Source: AWTP1-13 sp050248715
GTDB taxonomy: Bacteria > Pseudomonadota > Alphaproteobacteria > Rhizobiales > Hyphomicrobiaceae
Assembly: GCA_050248715.1 (NCBI GenBank)
Contig: JBFWRV010000013.1
Location: 1-64,000, forward strand
Reading direction: 5' to 3'
DNA length: 64,000 nt
Of the stretch, positions 17,254-25,726 are shown piece after piece. Position numbers and translations under genes: made by a program. Below the pieces are notes generated by a model. The model was not told the DNA's origin. It searched no databases and worked only from the letters and a program-made list of their open reading frames with translations. Positions within the stretch are counted from its first letter, which is position 1. Each line of letters opens with the position of its first letter.

Positions 17254-19068
17254 ATGGTGATGGCGGAGCAAGCACACGCGAAATCCTCGGCGCGTCGCGT
17301 CGCGGACATTGCGCAATCGGCGCCGGGAGATGGGGACCAGGTGGCCGGCGACGTGTCGACCATGCGGCATGCCGGGCGAACCCAGGCCGCGGTGCCAGCA
17401 GCGGCAAATCGGCGGGCAAGCCGAGCGATTTCAGCTTTGGATGTTCTGGCGTATCAGCGTGACGCTCTCGAGCGCTCAATCCTGTTCTTCGATACGCTCA
17501 GGAAGCGCGCCAACGCCCTGCTCGAGCATGAGCGTCTGGGGCTTCCGGCGTTGCTGAACTTCAAGTCGGAGACGATCCTCGACGCCAGGCAATTCGAGCA
17601 TCCCGTCAACTACGCTCTGCTGCGCATCATCGAGGTCGGCGACAAGTGCTGGGACGATTGTGTCGATCCGGCGAAGCCCCCCGTCATCATCATCGACCCG
17701 CGTGCAGGGCACGGCCCCGGCATCGGCGGGTTCAAGCGCGACTCCGAAGTCGGCATTGCGCTTCACGTGGGCCATCCCGTCTATTTCGTTGTTTTCTTTG
17801 CTGAGCCATGTCCCGGGCAAACGCTGGCGGATGTGCTGGCGGGGCTCCGGCAGTTTGTCGAGCACGTGGCGAAGCTACATCCCGGCAAACCACCTATCCT
17901 CTATGGCAACTGCCAGGCCGGCTGGGCGGCAACACTTGTGTCTGCGCACTGCGAGGGCCTCACGGGTCCCGTGGTGTTGAACGGCTCACCGCTCTCCTAT
18001 TGGGCCGGAGAGCCCGGCTTCAATCCCATGCGTGTTGCCGCCGGTTTCGTGGGAGGTGTGTGGCTGACGCACTACCTTGCGGACCTACATCTCGATCGCT
18101 TCGACGGCGCCTGGCTGGCGCAAAACTTCGAGGGCCTCAAGCCCGAGACCGCGATCTGGGACAAGTACGCCAATCTGTTCACGCATATCGACACGGAACA
18201 GCCAAGGTTCCTCGATTTCGAGCGGTGGTGGAACGGTTTCTACCGACTGAGTGGCGAGGAGATGGTTGCCATCGTCGAGAACCTGTTCGTGGGCAACAGG
18301 CTGGAGGAAGGAAAAGTGCGGATCGACGCACAGTGCGTCGCTGATCTGACCCGAATCCGCAGCCCTCTCGTGATCTTTGCCTCCTACGGCGACAACATCA
18401 CGCCGCCGCACCAGTCGCTGGGCTGGATTCCCGCCGTCTACAAGAGCACCGAAGCCCTCAAGGCCGCCGGGCAGCGCATCGTCTACCTCACCAATCCGCA
18501 CGTCGGCCACCTCGGCATCTTCGTCTCGGCCAGCGTCGCAAGACTGGAGCACCGGGCGATCCTTGAGCACCTTGCGGAGATAGAAGCGCTCCCTCCCGGC
18601 CTCTATGAATTGCGGATCGACAATCCGACGGGAGATCCCGATTGCGCGCGAATTCAATATTCAGTGCAGTTCGAGCCGCGCAAGGTCGAGGATCTCCATT
18701 TTGACTATCCGCGGCGGGCATTTGAGCGTGTGCGCCAGGTCTCGGAATTCAACGAAGCGATCTACGGCACGTTTGTGAGCCCCTGGGTCAAGGCAGTGGC
18801 CAACCCGTGGGCTTCGCAGGCCATGCATTGGCTGCATCCGATGCGGGTCAAGACGTACATGTTCTCCGAGGCCTTCGTACCTTGGATGGGCGCATTTTCA
18901 GTGCTCGCCGCTGCTGTCGCCAAGGATCGCCACGCGCTCTCCGACGACCATCCTTTGATCGCGCAAGAACGGCGGCTGATCGAGCAGATTTCGTCCTTCT
19001 GGCAAGCCGCGCGCCGGCTGCGCGACGCCTCGGTCGAGCGCACCTTCACCCTCACATATGGGAGCTGA
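17254..19068 (+). CDS. DUF3141 family protein (alpha/beta-hydrolase, PhaC-like)
   Basis: A 604-residue protein related to polyhydroxyalkanoate synthases. Visible parts: NPVNYALLRI-like segment, PPVIIIDPRAGHGPGIGGFK, YFVVFFAEPCPGQTLADVLA, PPILYGNCQAGWAA in the position of the nucleophile elbow (with C in GNCQAG), PLVIFASYGDNITPPHQSLG and NPHVGHLGIFV, which supplies the aspartate and histidine. Catalytic activity is not established for this family. It lies between the DUF5676 gene and a cyclopropane fatty acid synthase with almost no gaps, so an envelope-lipid role in copper stress is possible. ATG 17254 has AGGTGGA seven bases upstream; GTG 17242 is the alternative. Confidence 0.85.
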   Translation: MVMAEQAHAKSSARRVADIAQSAPGDGDQVAGDVSTMRHAGRTQAAVPAAANRRASRAISALDVLAYQRDALERSILFFDTLRKRANALLEHERLGLPALLNFKSETILDARQFEHPVNYALLRIIEVGDKCWDDCVDPAKPPVIIIDPRAGHGPGIGGFKRDSEVGIALHVGHPVYFVVFFAEPCPGQTLADVLAGLRQFVEHVAKLHPGKPPILYGNCQAGWAATLVSAHCEGLTGPVVLNGSPLSYWAGEPGFNPMRVAAGFVGGVWLTHYLADLHLDRFDGAWLAQNFEGLKPETAIWDKYANLFTHIDTEQPRFLDFERWWNGFYRLSGEEMVAIVENLFVGNRLEEGKVRIDAQCVADLTRIRSPLVIFASYGDNITPPHQSLGWIPAVYKSTEALKAAGQRIVYLTNPHVGHLGIFVSASVARLEHRAILEHLAEIEALPPGLYELRIDNPTGDPDCARIQYSVQFEPRKVEDLHFDYPRRAFERVRQVSEFNEAIYGTFVSPWVKAVANPWASQAMHWLHPMRVKTYMFSEAFVPWMGAFSVLAAAVAKDRHALSDDHPLIAQERRLIEQISSFWQAARRLRDASVERTFTLTYGS

Positions 19069-19070
19069 GC

Positions 19071-20357
19071 TTGCGCCCGCTTCTGCGTGTATTCCTGGAT
19101 CGTGTCGTGCGGCAGGGCACCCTCGAAGTCGAGAGAGCCAATGGCCTGCGGTTTGTGGTGGGCGATGGCACCGCTCCGCGGACCGCGGTCAGGTTCAGCG
19201 ATCCCTCCGCTGAACGCCGGCTTGTTTCCGATCCCGCCCTTGCCATGGGCGAGCTCTGGATGGATGGCCGGCTTCTCGTTACGCAAGGCTCCATCTACGA
19301 CGTTCTCGATCTCGTGAGCCGCAACCTCAAACTGCTGCTGCCGCCCGGCATCGGCAAGGCACGCGAACGTTGGCGCCGGTTGGTTCGACGGTGCGGCCAG
19401 GTCAACACGGAGCGACGCGCCAAGCGCAATGTGGCACATCACTACGACCTGAGCCGCATGCTGTACGATCTCTTCCTCGATCCGAGCCGGCAGTATTCGT
19501 GCGCCTACTTTGAGTCTGCCGGCCAGTCCCTCGAGGACGCCCAGCGCGCGAAGAAGCGGCATATCGCTGCGAAGCTTCTTCTCCATCCGGGCCAGCGCGT
19601 CCTCGACATCGGATGCGGTTGGGGCGGCCTTGGCCTCTATCTTGCCGAAAGCTGCGATGTGTCCGTCACCGGAGTTACGCTATCGAAGGAGCAATGGCGT
19701 GTTGCGGTCCGGCGCGCGCACGAGCGGGCCATGTCACGGCGTGCGGTGTTCGAGCTGCAGGACTACCGGAAGGTATCGGGCGCGTTCGATCGGATCGTAT
19801 CGGTGGGCATGTTCGAGCATGTCGGCGTGAATGACTACGACACTTTCTTTCGCAAGGCAGCGCAGTTGCTCAAGGAGGATGGCGTCATGCTGCTCCACTC
19901 CATCGGTCGCGTGGATGGGCCTGGCGCCACCAATCCCTGGATTGCCAAGTACATCTTTCCGGGCGGCTATACTCCGGCGCTCTCGGAGGTGCTCCCGGCG
20001 ATCGAGCGCGCCGGCCTCGTGGTAGCGGATATCGAGATACTGCGGCTGCACTACGCGGCGACCCTCAAGGCCTGGCGAGAGCGCTTTCTGGCTCGCCGCG
20101 GCGACGCCCTCGCCCTCTACGACGAGCGCTTCTGCCGCATGTGGGAGTTCTACCTCGCAGCTGCCGAGTGCGGCTTTCGACACTGCGGCTTGATGGTGTT
20201 TCAGATCCAGCTCGCGCGGCAGCAGGAGGCGGTCCCGCTGACACGCGACTATATCGCAGAGCGCGAAAGAGCTCTCAGCGCGTGCGAAACCGGGCGGCGC
20301 ATTTTGCATCCGCGAGCGGTTGACGAGATGGAGGCGCAGCGATGTGGGACCAACTAG
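19071..20357 (+). CDS. Cyclopropane-fatty-acyl-phospholipid synthase
   Basis: A 428-residue SAM-dependent methyltransferase that adds a methylene bridge to unsaturated acyl chains of membrane lipids. Key stretches: NVAHHYDLSRMLYDLFLDPS, QYSCAYFES, VLDIGCGWGGLGLYLAES (SAM loop), GVTLSKEQ, DRIVSVGMFEHVG, WIAKYIFPGGYTPALSE and CRMWEFYLAAAECGFR. TTG 19071 is taken as the start: it follows the DUF3141 stop by two bases, has GGGAG upstream, and the family-like sequence begins at once; no ATG in frame is well placed. As part of the copper island it probably hardens membranes against copper/oxidative stress. Confidence 0.9.
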   Translation: MRPLLRVFLDRVVRQGTLEVERANGLRFVVGDGTAPRTAVRFSDPSAERRLVSDPALAMGELWMDGRLLVTQGSIYDVLDLVSRNLKLLLPPGIGKARERWRRLVRRCGQVNTERRAKRNVAHHYDLSRMLYDLFLDPSRQYSCAYFESAGQSLEDAQRAKKRHIAAKLLLHPGQRVLDIGCGWGGLGLYLAESCDVSVTGVTLSKEQWRVAVRRAHERAMSRRAVFELQDYRKVSGAFDRIVSVGMFEHVGVNDYDTFFRKAAQLLKEDGVMLLHSIGRVDGPGATNPWIAKYIFPGGYTPALSEVLPAIERAGLVVADIEILRLHYAATLKAWRERFLARRGDALALYDERFCRMWEFYLAAAECGFRHCGLMVFQIQLARQQEAVPLTRDYIAERERALSACETGRRILHPRAVDEMEAQRCGTN

Positions 20358-20459
20358 CTCGTGCTCTCCGCACCTGCCTGAAGCCAGGCGAGCTCTTGTC
20401 GCCCATAGGGGCGGTGCCGCCTGCCATCGGCCAGCATGGTGCGGCCGGGTCGCTTCGAT

Positions 20460-20473
20460 TTGAGGGACGTCAA
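20460..20473 (+). promoter_or_regulatory. Possible second TTGA-N6-TCAA (FNR/FixK-like) site upstream of copA
   Basis: TTGAGGGACGTCAA keeps both outer half-sites but its inner bases differ from the FNR and FixK consensus, so it is weaker than the site at 14245. At class II spacing the transcript would start near 20508, after ATG 20500 but before ATG 20521; this agrees with choosing 20521 as the copA start. Could be coincidence. Confidence 0.35.
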
Positions 20474-20520
20474 GGCCTTCATATTTCAGGCGGGGCAGTA
20501 TGCCGACTGAGGACCTGCAC

Positions 20521-23055
20521 ATGAATGACATCTCGATCACAACCGCCGGCTCTACCCCGCGTGCCGACCGTGAGCGCGCCGATCGCAACGAGATCGAGCT
20601 ACGCATCGGCGGCATGCATTGTCCCCATTGCCCGACCAGCATCGAAAGGGCATTGCGCAAATTGGACGGTGTCTCCGTCGCTCACGTCAACCTGGCGAAT
20701 CAGACAGCGTACGCCGTCTATGACCCATCCCGGGTCAAAGTCCTTGATCTGGTGAAGGCGATCCGCGCCGCCGGCTACAACGCGGGTGCGGCGACGACGC
20801 GCGTTCGCATCGAGAGCATGCACTGTTCCTCCTGCGTCACCCGCATCGAGCTCGCTTTGCGGACCACGCCCGGAGTGATTTCGGCACGCGCAAGCGCATT
20901 CACGAATGCGGTCGACATCGAGTATCTGCCGGGGCGAACCGACTTCGCGGCTATCCGGGCGGCAATCGAATCGATTGGGTACCGCGTCGCGGAGCCCGAG
21001 AAAGCAGCAAGCCCCGACAAGGCCGCCGATCCGGAGGAGCGCGCACAGCAGGCAGAGTACGCCCTCCTGATGCGCAAGTTCTGGTTTGCGGCGGCGGTTT
21101 CCCTCCCTGTCATGCTGCTGAGCTATCCCGACCTCGTCCCGGGCCTTCGGGACTGGATGCCGATGGGCAGCGGAACGCGCCGTGTGGTCTGGTCTCTGCT
21201 CGGCGTGCTGAGCCTGCCGGTCCTGGTGTGGTCGGGCTCGCAGTTCTTCGTGGGCATGTGGGACGGGCTCAAGCACCGCTCGGCCAACATGCACACCCTG
21301 ATCGCCATCGGCATCAGCGCCGCCTATCTCTACTCGGTGGTGGCCGTCGCCTTCCCAGACCTGTTTCCGCGCATGGAGCTGGCCGAGGTGTTCTGGGATG
21401 TGACGACGGTGGTCGTTGCGCTCGTCGTTCTGGGGCTTGCCCTCGAGATCAAGGCCAAGGGCCGGACATCCGAAGCCATCAAGAAGCTGATCGGGCTTCA
21501 GGCCAAGACCGCCCGCGTGCTTCGCGATGGCAAGGAGACCGATCTGCCGGTGGAGGAAGTCGTCGCGGGCGACATGGTCGTCGTTCGCCCCGGCGACAAG
21601 ATCCCCGTCGACGGAGAGGTCGCCGACGGCGGCAGCGCGGTCGACGAGTCGATGATCACCGGCGAGTCGATCCCCGTCGAGAAGCACGTCGGGGACGAGG
21701 TGATCGGCGGCACGTTGAACAAGACCGGCAGCTTCAAATTCAAAGCCACGAAGGTCGGCAAGGACACGGCGCTTGCCAGCATCATCCGCATGGTCAAGGA
21801 CGCGCAGGGTTCGAAGGCGCCCATTCAGCGCGTGGTCGACACGGTGTCCGGCTACTTCGTACCGGCCGTGATGATCCTGGCCATTCTCGCCTTCGTCGCC
21901 TGGTACCTGTTTGGCCCCGAGCCGAGGCTGATCTACGCCACCATTGTCCTGGTCACGACCCTCATCATCGCCTGCCCCTGCGCGCTGGGGCTGGCGACTC
22001 CGACGTCGCTCACGGTCGGCATCGGCAAGGGTGCGGAGAACGGAATTCTCATCCGGTCCGGCGACGCGCTGCAAAGTGCGGAGAAGCTCGATGCGATCAT
22101 CCTGGACAAGACCGGGACGATCACACGCGGCGAGCCGTCGCTGACAGACGTGGTGGCGAAGGCTGCCGACGAGACAACCGTGCTCCGACTGGCGGCGTCC
22201 CTTGAACGTGGCTCGGAGCATCCGTTGGGTGAGGCGATCGTCAAAGGCGCCGAGGCGCGCAAGGTGCAGCTCGCCGACGCCAAGGAGTTCGCGGCCATTC
22301 CGGGCCATGGCGTCGGCGGACGTGTCGACGATCGCGATGTGCTGCTGGGAAACGCCAAGCTGATGCGCGACCGGAGTATCGCGATCGAGGCTCTTCTGAG
22401 CGATTGGGAGCGGCTCGCCGAGGAAGGCAAGACGCCGATGTATGTCGCCGCCGACGGCAAGGCGCTGGGTCTCGTGGCGGTGGCCGACACCGTCAAGCCG
22501 GACTCCAAGGCGGCAATCGAAGTGCTGAAACAGCTGGGCATCGAGGTTGTCATGCTGACCGGCGACAACGAGCGCACGGCCAAAGCGGTCGCCCGCCAGG
22601 TCGGCGTCGCGAGGGTGCTCGCCGACGTGCTGCCCGACGACAAGGCGCACGAGGTGCAGAAGCTGCAGCTGGAAGGGAAAAGCGTTGGCATGGTCGGCGA
22701 CGGCATCAACGACGCACCGGCCCTTGCCCAAGCCGACGTCGGCTTCGCCATCGGCACCGGAACGGACGTCGCCATCGAAGCCAGCGACGTGACCCTGATA
22801 AAGGGCAGCTTGATGGGTGTCGTGACCGCGATCGAGATCAGCAATGCGACCATGCGCAATGTGCGCCAAAACCTGGTCGGCGCCTTCGGCTACAACGTTC
22901 TCGGCATCCCGGTCGCCATGGGCATGCTCTATCCCTTGTTCGGCCTGCTCCTGTCGCCGCTGATCGCAGCCGCGGCGATGGCCTTCAGTTCCGTCACGGT
23001 CGTCACCAACGCCAACCGACTGCGCTTCTTCGAGCCGCGGAGGAAAGCATCATGA
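20521..23055 (+). CDS. copA: Copper-exporting P1B-type ATPase
   Basis: An 844-residue heavy-metal ATPase of the inner membrane that exports Cu(I). Two N-terminal heavy-metal-associated domains carry GGMHCPHC (C34, C37) and ESMHCSSC (C102, C105). Membrane helices follow, with the transport motif CPC at residues 485-487 in ACPCALGLATP. The actuator domain has ITGESIPVEK, the phosphorylation site is DKTGTIT (D529), the nucleotide domain has SEHPLGEAI and GHGVGG, and the hinge is MVGDGINDAPALAQADVG. ATG 20521 has GAGGA seven bases upstream; ATG 20500 is in frame too. Its stop overlaps the cupredoxin start (ATGA). Confidence 0.97.
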   Translation: MNDISITTAGSTPRADRERADRNEIELRIGGMHCPHCPTSIERALRKLDGVSVAHVNLANQTAYAVYDPSRVKVLDLVKAIRAAGYNAGAATTRVRIESMHCSSCVTRIELALRTTPGVISARASAFTNAVDIEYLPGRTDFAAIRAAIESIGYRVAEPEKAASPDKAADPEERAQQAEYALLMRKFWFAAAVSLPVMLLSYPDLVPGLRDWMPMGSGTRRVVWSLLGVLSLPVLVWSGSQFFVGMWDGLKHRSANMHTLIAIGISAAYLYSVVAVAFPDLFPRMELAEVFWDVTTVVVALVVLGLALEIKAKGRTSEAIKKLIGLQAKTARVLRDGKETDLPVEEVVAGDMVVVRPGDKIPVDGEVADGGSAVDESMITGESIPVEKHVGDEVIGGTLNKTGSFKFKATKVGKDTALASIIRMVKDAQGSKAPIQRVVDTVSGYFVPAVMILAILAFVAWYLFGPEPRLIYATIVLVTTLIIACPCALGLATPTSLTVGIGKGAENGILIRSGDALQSAEKLDAIILDKTGTITRGEPSLTDVVAKAADETTVLRLAASLERGSEHPLGEAIVKGAEARKVQLADAKEFAAIPGHGVGGRVDDRDVLLGNAKLMRDRSIAIEALLSDWERLAEEGKTPMYVAADGKALGLVAVADTVKPDSKAAIEVLKQLGIEVVMLTGDNERTAKAVARQVGVARVLADVLPDDKAHEVQKLQLEGKSVGMVGDGINDAPALAQADVGFAIGTGTDVAIEASDVTLIKGSLMGVVTAIEISNATMRNVRQNLVGAFGYNVLGIPVAMGMLYPLFGLLLSPLIAAAAMAFSSVTVVTNANRLRFFEPRRKAS

Positions 23056-23429
23056 CTGCGGATCGCTGGTTTGTCCTGCTTGCCGGCCTCTCGCTCGTGG
23101 CGTTTATCGTTTGGTTCTTCTGGCTCAGGCGCTCGACCGGGGTGCGCGCGGCCGAGGTTTCCGGCGGATACCAGGAGGCCATGATCCTGGTGAAGGGCGG
23201 CTACACGCCGGACACTATCGTCGTGCGTCACGGCAAGCCGGTGCGCCTCAACTTCCGGCGCGAGGAGTCGGCCTCGTGCTCGGACAAGGTGATCTTCGCC
23301 GATTTCGGCAAGAGCACCGATCTGCCGACAGGCGAGACCGTCGCCGTCGAGCTGCTGCCGAAGGAACCCGGCGAATTTTCGTTCGCGTGCCCGATGGGCA
23401 TGTTCCGTGGTCGCCTGATCGTCGAATAG
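23052..23429 (+). CDS. Membrane-anchored cupredoxin-like protein with Cys/Met ligand set
   Basis: A 125-residue protein: one N-terminal membrane helix (WFVLLAGLSLVAFIVWFFWL) and a periplasmic cupredoxin fold (about residues 40-125). The usual histidine ligands of type-1 copper are absent; instead C76 (SASCSDK) and FACPMGM (C113, M115, M117) are in the ligand regions, with H60 as a further candidate. This suggests soft-metal Cu(I) handling rather than electron transfer. Translationally coupled to copA by a four-base overlap, so it probably receives copper from or protects the exporter. The fold is inferred from spacing and the AVELLPKEPGEFSFACPMG pattern. Confidence 0.85.
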   Translation: MTADRWFVLLAGLSLVAFIVWFFWLRRSTGVRAAEVSGGYQEAMILVKGGYTPDTIVVRHGKPVRLNFRREESASCSDKVIFADFGKSTDLPTGETVAVELLPKEPGEFSFACPMGMFRGRLIVE

Positions 23430-23438
23430 GGGAGCCGC

Positions 23439-23714
23439 ATGCCCGCACACGACCATTCCCACACACAACATGGTGCAGAACCAGAGAGCAGCTTCTGGAC
23501 ATCTAGGGCTTTTCTGGTCTGTGCCGCCTTCCTCGTTGCTGTTCTCATTCTGCTGTGGACCGAGCACTTGGCGCACGCGCTCGGCTACCTGCCCTACTTT
23601 CTCATTCTTGCATGCCCGCTTATGCACATCTTCATGCATGGTGGACATGGCGGGCACAAGCATAGCGCGCCGGACAGTCGAGATCGGGACCCTACAAGTG
23701 GAGGCAGACCATGA
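23439..23714 (+). CDS. DUF2933 family small membrane protein
   Basis: A 91-residue protein with a His-rich N-terminus (HDHSHTQHG), two hydrophobic segments (FLVCAAFLVAVLILLW and LPYFLILACPLMHIFMHG) and a His/Gly-rich tail (HGGHGGHKH). This is the DUF2933 pattern commonly found with copper or silver efflux genes; histidines, Cys and Met suggest metal binding at the membrane. It starts nine bases after the cupredoxin gene and overlaps the methyltransferase start by four bases. Confidence 0.88.
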   Translation: MPAHDHSHTQHGAEPESSFWTSRAFLVCAAFLVAVLILLWTEHLAHALGYLPYFLILACPLMHIFMHGGHGGHKHSAPDSRDRDPTSGGRP

Positions 23715-24364
23715 ACGAGGCGACACCAGCTTACGGCCTCTGGGGCTTGGTGCTGATCAACTCCGTGATCTTCATCTTCTTCGCTTTCACGTTCTTCAAG
23801 CCGCAGACCTCGCGCGACTGGCGTAGCTTCGGTGCCTTCAGCGCGTTCGTCGTTGCGCTGTTCACGGAGATGTACGGCTTCCCGCTGACGATCTACTTCC
23901 TGTCCGGGTGGCTGCAGACCCGATACCCGAATGTCAACTGGCTCTCGCACGATGCCGGACACTTGCTTGAAATGCTGTTGGGCTGGAAGGCCAATCCGCA
24001 CTTCGGGCCTTTCCACATTCTGAGCAACGTGCTGATCGTAGCCGGCTTCCTCCTTATTTCGGGGGCGTGGCGCGTGCTCTACGGCGCGCAGCGCAAGGGC
24101 GTGCTCGCAACCACGGGACCTTACGCGTATGTCCGCCATCCTCAGTATGCCGGCTTCATTCTGGTGATGCTCGGCTTCCTGCTGCAGTGGCCGACGCTTC
24201 TGACGCTGGCGATGTTCCCGGTGTTGGTGTGGATGTATGCGCGCCTCGCGCGGGCGGAGGAACGCGAGGTTCGCGTGGCGTTCGGCGACGTCTACGAACG
24301 CTATGCGGCGAGGACGCCCGCGTGGTTTCCCCGCCTCTCCCCTCCCGCACAGACACAATACTGA
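23711..24364 (+). CDS. Membrane methyltransferase of the isoprenylcysteine/phospholipid methyltransferase type
   Basis: A 217-residue protein with four to five membrane segments and the C-terminal SAM-binding signature GPYAYVRHPQYAGFILVMLG followed by RAEEREVRVAFGDVYERYAA, typical of ICMT/PEMT-like enzymes. The central loop SHDAGHLLEMLLGWKANPHF is seen in copies that accompany copper genes. Substrate unknown; lipid or small thiol methylation are possibilities. It overlaps the DUF2933 gene by four bases, so it belongs to the copA operon. Confidence 0.85.
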   Translation: MNEATPAYGLWGLVLINSVIFIFFAFTFFKPQTSRDWRSFGAFSAFVVALFTEMYGFPLTIYFLSGWLQTRYPNVNWLSHDAGHLLEMLLGWKANPHFGPFHILSNVLIVAGFLLISGAWRVLYGAQRKGVLATTGPYAYVRHPQYAGFILVMLGFLLQWPTLLTLAMFPVLVWMYARLARAEEREVRVAFGDVYERYAARTPAWFPRLSPPAQTQY

Positions 24365-24437
24365 CGGTGAGAAGCCACGGCGCCTGAGCGCAAGCCTAGG
24401 AAACAACACGGACCTTCAAAGGATGGAGCGAGAGTTG

Positions 24438-24920
24438 ATGATGAAGCCAATCCACGTGCCCCTATCCCGCCGCCGGCTCCTTGCCCTTCTCGGCTTGGCA
24501 TACCTGGGTTCCGGTCTGCGGGCGAGCGCTGATGTGCTCCCCGAGGTCACGGTACATCGGGATCCGAGTTGCGATTGTTGTGGTGCATGGGGCGAGCATC
24601 TGCGCAGCGCCGGCTTTCCGGTCAGGATCGTCGAGACCAGCAACCTCAACGCCATCAAGAAGCGTCTAGACGTGCCAGCGGACCTCGTGTCCTGCCACAC
24701 AGCGCAAGTGGCCGGCTATGTCGTCGAGGGGCACGTCCCGGCGGGTGCCATCAGGCGCCTCCTCGCAGAAGGCCCGCAGGCCCGCGGTCTTGCCGTGCCG
24801 GGCATGCCCGTCGGTTCGCCTGGCATGGAGGGAGGTGCGCCTGATACCTACCAGGTGGTGCTGTTTGGCCCTGAAGGGCGTCGAGTCTTTGCCCGCTATG
24901 TCGGCAACCGCGAGCTCTGA
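24438..24920 (+). CDS. DUF411 family metal-binding protein
   Basis: A 160-residue exported protein. The N-terminus (SRRRLLALLGLAYLGSG) looks like a Tat or Sec signal with an Ala-rich end near ASADVLP. The mature part has the DUF411 signature: VTVHRDPSCDCCGAWGEHLR (a C-x-C-C site), LVSCHTAQVAGYVVEGHVPA and GLAVPGMPVGSPGME. Family members are periplasmic and found with copper-resistance genes, where the cysteines probably bind copper. ATG 24438 follows a GGAGCGAGAG stretch; ATG 24423 and 24441 are alternatives. Part of the copper operon. Confidence 0.9.
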   Translation: MMKPIHVPLSRRRLLALLGLAYLGSGLRASADVLPEVTVHRDPSCDCCGAWGEHLRSAGFPVRIVETSNLNAIKKRLDVPADLVSCHTAQVAGYVVEGHVPAGAIRRLLAEGPQARGLAVPGMPVGSPGMEGGAPDTYQVVLFGPEGRRVFARYVGNREL

Positions 24921-24930
24921 GGTGCACAAC

Positions 24931-25038
24931 ATGATGATGGACAACGGCATGTGGGGCATGGGCCTCATGGGTTGGCTTGTCGCGCTGATCCTGCTGCTGC
25001 TGGTCGCCGCGCTCGTGAAGTACGTATTTTTCAAGTAG
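24931..25038 (+). CDS. 35-residue Met-rich single-pass membrane peptide
   Basis: MMMDNGMWGMGLMGW precedes one hydrophobic helix (LVALILLLLVAALVKYVFF) and a terminal Lys. Six methionines in the first 13 residues suggest Cu(I) contact on the periplasmic side, though this is inference. It starts 10 bases after the DUF411 stop with GAGG upstream and a TAG stop at 25036-25038, so it is the last gene of the copA operon. Similar tiny membrane peptides near copper genes are often missed because of their length. Confidence 0.72.
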   Translation: MMMDNGMWGMGLMGWLVALILLLLVAALVKYVFFK

Positions 25039-25149
25039 GCTTCGCGGGCGGCTCATGTGGCCGCGTTGGGCGCTCCGCCAAGGCCGCAGCGCCCAGCGCT
25101 GCCGATGGATCAGCCCGACTTGGCTGACGGCCTCGGCCGATCTGGCCGA

Positions 25150-25335
25150 GCGGCCGCCGCAGGTCGACAAAAAGCCTCGACGGCGCTGCCGACAATCTCC
25201 ACGTCCTCGTCGCGAAGGCAGATCGCGGCGATCTGCAGAACGCCCTGATCGATGGCACCCTGATCGAGGAAGATAGGTGGGTCGTAGTCACGCAAGTGCT
25301 TGGCGAGAGCGTGGGCAAGGCCAGGGTCCGCCGTC
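25150..25335 (-). pseudogene. Remnant of a SelA-like/D-glucosaminate ammonia-lyase-type PLP enzyme (C-terminal end)
   Basis: On the minus strand a short protein-like stretch runs LAKHLRDYDPPIFLDQGAID then QGVLQIAAICLRDEDVEIVG and a final VEAFC. This order (a DPPI motif, a short strand pair, then a D-E-x-x-I-V helix) resembles the C-terminal end of SelA-like PLP enzymes. Nothing upstream of about 25335 belongs to it: that DNA is the antisense of a LysR tail. So it is a 3' fragment left by a deletion. The family call is from memory of the pattern and tentative. Confidence 0.35.
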
Positions 25336-25339
25336 GGCG

Positions 25340-25590
25340 AAAGCGATGAAAGGGAGGCTTTGCTCGCGACCTTTCCGGAAGAGGCCTGCACGCTGAGCCC
25401 GCGTCGCGAGGTCAGACGGGAGCTCGATGCCGGTTTGCTGGAGGCGGTGCCGCTGGCCAGGCCGCTGCACAACCAGCTTTCACCCGTCCGCACGTCACAT
25501 GTGCTGCCACCGTTCGCTGACCCGATCTTCGAGCTATTGGCCCATGGATTGAAACAGCTTCTGAAAGAGGCCCAGGTCACCCGCCCCTAG
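25340..25590 (+). pseudogene. C-terminal remnant of a LysR-family regulator
   Basis: The plus-strand frame reads EALLATFPEEACTLSPRREV, then RRELDAGLLEAVPLARPLHN and VLPPFADPIFELLAHGLKQL. That is the usual end of a LysR effector domain: a V-x-x-E-L-x-x-G-L strand/helix, a P-L-x-R-P-L strand and the last helix. The DNA-binding half and most of the effector domain are missing. It abuts, on the other strand, the end of another broken gene, so two genes were cut down at a junction near 25335. No function expected. Confidence 0.5.
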
Positions 25591-25726
25591 CCTGCTTGTC
25601 GCGAAGGGTAGTCGCATCGAGTCGGGTCTCGGCAGCACGCCTCGGCCGGCATGCCCCACCGCCCCGTTCGGATGCGCAATTTGATCGCGCTTTCCCGCAG
25701 CCATCGTGCTTTGCAACACGTCGCGG

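Noticed and set aside
20599..22869. 756-residue minus-strand frame opposite copA
   Set aside because: Antisense shadow of a gene with unmistakable P-type ATPase motifs.
14902..25038. Copper island considered as a mobile element
   Set aside because: No integrase, transposase, tRNA edge or direct repeats were found at either side; only the eroded genes at 25039-25590 hint at insertion.
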